Origin: UBA2357 sp041678045
GTDB taxonomy: Bacteria > Pseudomonadota > Gammaproteobacteria > Burkholderiales > Rhodocyclaceae
Assembly (NCBI GenBank): GCA_041678045.1
Contig: JBAYOV010000012.1
Coordinates: 1-64,000 of the forward strand
Length of the DNA stretch: 64,000 nucleotides
Direction of reading: 5' to 3'
A program made the translations under genes and the position numbers. Below are positions 61,299-64,000 of this stretch, piece by piece. The notes under the pieces were generated by a model, which was not told where the DNA came from, made no database searches, and saw nothing but the letters and a program-made list of their open reading frames with translations. Each line of letters starts with the position of its first letter. Positions within the stretch are counted from its first letter, which is position 1.

Positions 61299-61709
61299 GT
61301 GAGTCGAAAACTGCCCGTCAATCGCAACCTGACCCGCGCCTCTCTGGCGCTCGCTCCCCGATGCAGTCCGCTACGTGGCGTCCTTCTTGTGTGCCTTGGC
61401 CTGGTCATGGGGCTGTTGGCGGCCGGCGTGTTCTGGTTTGCGTTCGATGCCACGGTGGTGCCCGAGAGGGGCGCCCCCGCTGCGGCGATGGATGAGATCG
61501 GTCTGGATGCGCTGCGCGAGGCTCACGCCGAGCAGACGCGTGCAAACGAGGCGCTGAAGGATTCGCTGAGCGCGGCAATCACCGATCTTGAAGTCGAGAA
61601 GGCCACCCGGCAGGAGCTGGAGCGGCAGCTTGGCCTGTTGAATCAGCAACTCAAGGAAGCGAATGAGGCGCTGGAGTTTTTTCGCGCCAACACTGATGGC
61701 GCGCGGTGA
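61299..61709 (+). CDS. membrane-anchored coiled-coil protein
   Basis: A 136-residue protein with a basic N-terminus, one membrane helix (about residues 26-49) and a heptad-rich coiled coil (about 68-128, with EVEKATRQELERQL and LLNQQLKEANEALEFF). It starts with GTG at 61299. I do not recognise the family with confidence; a place beside DUF6776-like proteins is possible but the protein is short. Its position between an M23 peptidase and bactofilin suggests a linking or scaffolding role at the envelope. Confidence 0.7.
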   Translation: MSRKLPVNRNLTRASLALAPRCSPLRGVLLVCLGLVMGLLAAGVFWFAFDATVVPERGAPAAAMDEIGLDALREAHAEQTRANEALKDSLSAAITDLEVEKATRQELERQLGLLNQQLKEANEALEFFRANTDGAR

Positions 61710-61750
61710 GCGGGGTCTGCGCGCGCAAAGAATCGCCGGAGAGTGGAGGC

Positions 61751-62266
61751 ATGATGTTCGGCAAGAAAAAAGACAAACGTAACGCAATCGAAGTCACGCG
61801 CCTGTCCAGCCTGGTGGCGGACAATCTGCAGGTGGTCGGCGATGTGCTGTTTGCCGGTGGTCTTCGGGTAGATGGCAAGATCGAGGGCAATGTGCTCGGG
61901 CGCGAGGGCGAGAAGAGCCTGATCGTGCTCAGCCAGAAAGGCTGCATCGTGGGGCGGGTACGCGCCTACGATGCGGTGATCAATGGCACCATCTCGGGCG
62001 ATCTGGAGGTGGAGCATTTTCTCGAACTGCAGGCCGGTGCGCGCGTGTCCGGCAATATCAGTTACCGGCAGCTGCAAATGGAGTGCGGGGCCACCATAGA
62101 GGGGCAGTTGGTGTGCACCGAAGACGTGCGCTCCGTACTTCAGGAACGTGCGAGCGCAACTTCTGTACCGGCACGGCTCGCCATGCCCGTGGTTGAAGCG
62201 TCCTCCGTGCAGGATGACGAAACCACGGTCATCCCCTCTTCGCCGGGGACTGTGCCTCGCCCCTGA
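61751..62266 (+). CDS. bactofilin
   Basis: A 171-residue cytoskeletal protein. Residues about 20-115 form the bactofilin beta-helix with the repeated glycine pattern (GDVLFAGGLRVDGKIEGNVLG, GCIVGRVRAYDAVINGTISGDL). The C-terminal 50 residues are disordered and Pro/Ser-rich. Bactofilins polymerise without nucleotide on the inner membrane and position cell-wall enzymes. I start at the ATG at 61751, with GTGGAGG upstream; a GTG at 61706 overlapping the previous stop is the alternative. Confidence 0.92.
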   Translation: MMFGKKKDKRNAIEVTRLSSLVADNLQVVGDVLFAGGLRVDGKIEGNVLGREGEKSLIVLSQKGCIVGRVRAYDAVINGTISGDLEVEHFLELQAGARVSGNISYRQLQMECGATIEGQLVCTEDVRSVLQERASATSVPARLAMPVVEASSVQDDETTVIPSSPGTVPRP

Positions 62267-62297
62267 GCGCTCGGGGCGTATGGGCCGGGGAGTCGGG

Positions 62298-62303
62298 TAT
62301 AAT
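62298..62303 (+). promoter_or_regulatory. consensus -10 element for purL
   Basis: A perfect TATAAT stands 69 bp before the purL ATG. No good -35 hexamer is seen 17 bp upstream. The predicted leader contains GGGCG/CGCCC, which could form a hairpin. Confidence 0.6.
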
Positions 62304-62371
62304 CGGGCGTTTGGGTTGCAGCGCCCGTCAGGGGGCCACTCAAGTCCGATCCCCATCACTGATCCTACCCC

Positions 62372-64000
<1,629 letters not shown>

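Overview
The window is high-GC, gene-dense chromosomal DNA from a betaproteobacterium. Conserved family members (DUF3579, DUF2788, DUF2863, PpsR-PpsA, the ArgD-ArgF-ArgG order) and the mix of sulfur oxidation, sulfonate use and cytochrome genes suggest the Rhodocyclales (Thauera/Azoarcus-like). That assignment is inferred from gene content only; no rRNA, tRNA, phage, insertion sequence or CRISPR array was seen.

Layout. 1-5.3 kb: an exported HIRAN protein, a WYL regulator, an extradiol-type dioxygenase, murJ divergent from rpsT, and DUF3579. 5.6-13.2 kb: two giant hybrid histidine kinases, 3 bp apart. The first carries CBS and PAS input domains and a C-terminal HPt. The second carries a Cache-like sensor, three receiver domains and an apparently active GGDEF domain. 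13.3-19.2 kb: argD-argF-argG, then small conserved genes (DUF2788, ppnP, yajQ, a FimT/GspH pseudopilin, arfB).

19.3-43.9 kb is a sulfur region of about 25 kb. It holds a sulfate uptake operon ending in its regulator (sbp-cysT-cysW-cysA-cysB), a divergent second sbp, a NitT/TauT-type ABC transporter followed by a membrane-anchored thioredoxin-like protein, soxYZAX with soxW and an unidentified helical exported protein, flavocytochrome c sulfide dehydrogenase (fccAB), an aliphatic sulfonate operon (ssuF-like, ssuA, ssuD, a TauD-type dioxygenase, ssuC, ssuB), a PaaK-type CoA ligase, an ABC permease remnant, cysK and an RBBP9-like hydrolase. Neither soxB nor soxCD is present. The dioxygenase reading frame is broken at a run of nine G.

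44-54 kb: a degenerate EAL protein; an SHP-type cytochrome, diheme cytochrome and ferric-reductase-like cytochrome b module flanked by PepSY proteins; an OmpR-type two-component pair; a thermostable-hemolysin-family gene preceded by a PmrA/QseB-like box; a junction of two gene remnants; and comEC. 54-64 kb is mostly housekeeping: an alpha/beta hydrolase, msrB, DUF2863, ppsR divergent from ppsA, an M23 peptidase/coiled-coil/bactofilin cell-shape set, and the first 543 codons of purL, which runs off the window.
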